Source: Belliella kenyensis (lineage in GTDB: Bacteria > Bacteroidota > Bacteroidia > Cytophagales > Cyclobacteriaceae). From it: a DNA stretch of 64,000 bases. Position numbers and translations under genes: made by a program. The notes under the pieces are model-generated. The model saw only the letters and a program-made list of their open reading frames with translations. It did not search any database and was not told the origin of the DNA. Of the stretch, positions 62,565 to 64,000 are shown in pieces; within the stretch, counting starts at the first letter, position 1; every line of letters starts with the position of its first letter. The stretch lies in NCBI RefSeq assembly GCF_022549675.1, contig NZ_JAKZGR010000017.1:1-64000 (forward strand), written 5' to 3'.

Positions 62565-62723
62565 ATGAAAAAATTCACCCTAATATCGTCCTTCTTAATT
62601 GGTCTATTGCTTCTGATCTTAGGATCTTCATATTCGATTCAAAAGCAAAGGTTCAAACAAGGAGATGATGTATTGAATGAATTTTACGCTACGGAATTAG
62701 AAAAAAGTTTCTATACTCCATAG
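62565..62723 (+). CDS. Small (52-residue) predicted membrane-anchored or secreted peptide
   Basis: A short ORF with an ATG at 62565 and stop TAG at 62721-62723. Residues 5-22 are hydrophobic (FTLISSFLIGLLLLILGS), like a signal peptide or single-pass anchor, after MKK. The remainder is a short charged tail (QKQRFKQGDDVLNEFYATELEKSFYTP). No homologue is recognised. The -7 element at 62514 and the 59-bp gap to the next exported-protein gene (62783) make it plausible as a real gene. Codon choice is similar to the neighbours. Confidence 0.45.
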   Translation: MKKFTLISSFLIGLLLLILGSSYSIQKQRFKQGDDVLNEFYATELEKSFYTP

Positions 62724-62782
62724 ATGACTAGCCACTAATTAGATTACTTAACCAATTTATTACTAACCAAAACACCATAATT

Positions 62783-63103
62783 ATGAAAAATCACATGATG
62801 ATTGCCGCAATGTTTGCTTTTGGAGTAGCGACTACTCCTATGTTGGGAAATGCTACTACACTGGATAAGGTAGAAGTAACGATTAATACACAGGACGACA
62901 AAACCAAAATCGAGCCTGAAAATCTCCCAGCTGCTGTGAAGAAAACTATCAAGGAAGATGCGATGGTTTCTGAATTAGCTATCAAGGAAGCATGGGAAGG
63001 CATGAAAGAGAGTAAAAAATACTATGTCGTGAAGTTTGATAACGGCGGCGAAGGTATCGATAAAAAATACGATGCTGAAGGTAATGAAGTGAAGAAGGAT
63101 TGA
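62783..63103 (+). CDS. Small exported protein, PepSY-like
   Basis: A 106-residue protein with a signal peptide (about 1-24, ending GNA). The rest has the helix-strand-strand rhythm of PepSY-like domains: LPAAVKKTIKEDAMVSELAIKEAWEGMKESKKYYVVKFDNGGEGIDKKYDAEGNEVKKD. Such proteins are common in Bacteroidota and their role is unknown; PepSY domains elsewhere inhibit peptidases. It is closed by a terminator at 63125-63161. Codon use resembles other genes here. Confidence 0.75.
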   Translation: MKNHMMIAAMFAFGVATTPMLGNATTLDKVEVTINTQDDKTKIEPENLPAAVKKTIKEDAMVSELAIKEAWEGMKESKKYYVVKFDNGGEGIDKKYDAEGNEVKKD

Positions 63104-63124
63104 TTCTCACTTCCATTATAATCT

Positions 63125-63161
63125 AAAAAAGGTGTAAGAATTTTTCTTGCACCTTTTTTTT
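63125..63161 (+). terminator. Rho-independent terminator after the PepSY-like gene
   Basis: GGTG(T)AAGAA pairs with TTCTT(G)CACC with one mismatch, with A before (63125-63130) and T after (63154-63161). Confidence 0.82.
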
Positions 63162-63190
63162 CGTTTAATTTATAAGCAAATTGACCCTGA

Positions 63191-64000
63191 ATGAAGAAAA
63201 TCCTACTAATAGAAGACGATTTAAGTTACGCCAGAATTATCAAAAATTTTTTAGAAAGAAACGGCTATAATGTAGAGACAGCGGATTCAGTCAAAAATGG
63301 ATTGTTGGAAGGTAAGAAAGAGGGAATCAACTTAGTAATAACAGACTTCAGACTTCCCGACGGCACGGGGCTAGAATTGCTTGCACAATTCAAAGCCTAT
63401 GATAAAAATATTCCCGTCATACTCATTACTAATTATTCGGATATTGGTATTGCTGTGAAATCCATGAAAATGGGAGCCACTGAATACATCACCAAACCTA
63501 TCAATCCTGACGAACTCTTACTGACAGTAAAAGAAGCATTAGAGGAAGAAGCAAAAGAAAAAGATAATGTCAAAAAAACTATTGGTAGCGAAAATTACAT
63601 CGTCGGCAATAGCGAAGATGCACAACAAATAGAAAAACACATACAACTAGTCGCTCCAACCGACCTCAGTGTCATCATTTTAGGAGAAACAGGCACTGGA
63701 AAAGAATACATTTCCAAGAGAATACATCAATTTTCTGACCGTAGCCAAGGCCCTTTTGTGGCAGTAGACTGTGGCACTCTCTCCAAAGACCTTGCAGGAA
63801 GTGAACTTTTCGGACATGTAAAAGGTGCCTTCACTGGTGCAAATGAAACTACCACAGGACATTTTGAGGCTGCCAATGGAGGCACCATCTTTTTGGATGA
63901 AGTGGGAAACTTAGATTATGAGTCACAGATCAAGCTATTGAGAGCACTTGAAGAGAAAAAAATAAGAAAAATAGGAAGTACACAAGAGATCTCTATCGAT
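63191..64000 (+). CDS. NtrC-type sigma54-dependent response regulator (5' part, cut by window end)
   Basis: The first 270 codons of a response regulator with an AAA+ domain that drives sigma54 transcription. The receiver (about 1-120) has EDD at 8-10 and phospho-acceptor Asp in TDFRLPDGTG, plus TKPINPDELL. The AAA+ domain starts with GNSEDAQQIEKHI, Walker A GETGTGKE, the sigma54-contact loop HVKGAFTGANE (GAFTGA) and Walker B GTIFLDEVGN. The C-terminal HTH domain is beyond position 64000. The start ATG at 63191 gives a receiver very close to the single-domain regulator at 60025. The gene is interrupted by the window edge, not by a mutation. Confidence 0.95.
   Translation, partial: MKKILLIEDDLSYARIIKNFLERNGYNVETADSVKNGLLEGKKEGINLVITDFRLPDGTGLELLAQFKAYDKNIPVILITNYSDIGIAVKSMKMGATEYITKPINPDELLLTVKEALEEEAKEKDNVKKTIGSENYIVGNSEDAQQIEKHIQLVAPTDLSVIILGETGTGKEYISKRIHQFSDRSQGPFVAVDCGTLSKDLAGSELFGHVKGAFTGANETTTGHFEAANGGTIFLDEVGNLDYESQIKLLRALEEKKIRKIGSTQEISID

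Overview
The window is from an A+T-rich bacterium of the phylum Bacteroidota, most probably a free-living, probably marine member of the Cytophagales. The evidence is: a SusC/SusD pair with a hybrid two-component regulator (HTCS), short promoter elements of the TAnnTTTG type, a SUF-only Fe-S system, a long-form PurF, many Bacteroidota-type lipoproteins, and no rRNA, tRNA, phage, insertion sequence or CRISPR array. It looks like ordinary chromosome with one clear accessory island, a polysaccharide utilisation locus (PUL).

Layout. 1-2.5 kb: a two-gene minus-strand operon of a Tat-exported PLP aminotransferase and an AEC-type permease. 2.9-4.4 kb: an IscA-like protein lacking the C-terminal Cys pair, and a membrane-anchored EEP-family hydrolase. 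4.5-17 kb: the PUL, read on the minus strand as PKD/carbohydrate-binding lipoprotein, SusC, SusD, GH10 xylanase lipoprotein and an agarase-like clan GH-A hydrolase, with its HTCS regulator upstream. 17.3-25.3 kb: an HExxH protein, a GH3-type acyl-adenylating enzyme, a sodium/sugar-type symporter, an S9 peptidase and a small TonB-C-like exported protein. 26-32.9 kb: an Lrp/AsnC regulator, then sufB-sufC-sufD-sufS-sufE-sufT and a bacilliredoxin. 33.1-38.1 kb: citrate synthase, acyl-CoA-binding protein, DEAD-box RNA helicase, rsmE and a mono-heme lipoprotein. 38.3-43 kb: esterase, leucyl aminopeptidase, ATP-grasp ligase and proC. 43.2-46.3 kb, minus strand: pabB-dinB and a YceI lipoprotein. 46.6-53.3 kb: a TPP-riboswitch-controlled thiamine operon (thiS, thiC, tenI-like, thiE, thiG, thiH, thiF-rhodanese). 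53.4-64 kb: a GH9 lipoprotein, a DUF2975/HTH pair, an M42 peptidase, a TauE/ATP-grasp/response-regulator operon, purF, two small exported proteins and the start of an NtrC-type regulator cut by the window end.

How the parts fit. The HTCS would sense an oligosaccharide in the periplasm and switch on the PUL. A shared motif, TATTGTyTAA repeated at exactly 21 bp, lies upstream of both the PUL operon and the HTCS gene and is the best candidate operator. The thiamine operon makes the thiazole half (ThiS/F/G/H plus TenI) and the pyrimidine half (ThiC) and joins them (ThiE) under TPP control. No thiD, thiL or thiO is in the window.

The most interesting signals are non-coding: the 21-bp-phased repeats of the PUL regulator; a DEAD-box helicase leader with two mutually exclusive pairings and an overlapping small ORF with a strong ribosome-binding site; paired TTTATTG/CAATAAA palindromes before the DUF2975/HTH pair; and a structured citrate synthase leader. 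On the protein side, the TauE - atypical ATP-grasp - single-domain response regulator operon is the best candidate for an undescribed system.

Where a family start site or a promoter/terminator position argued for it, I moved starts inward from the longest ORF and say so in the entry.
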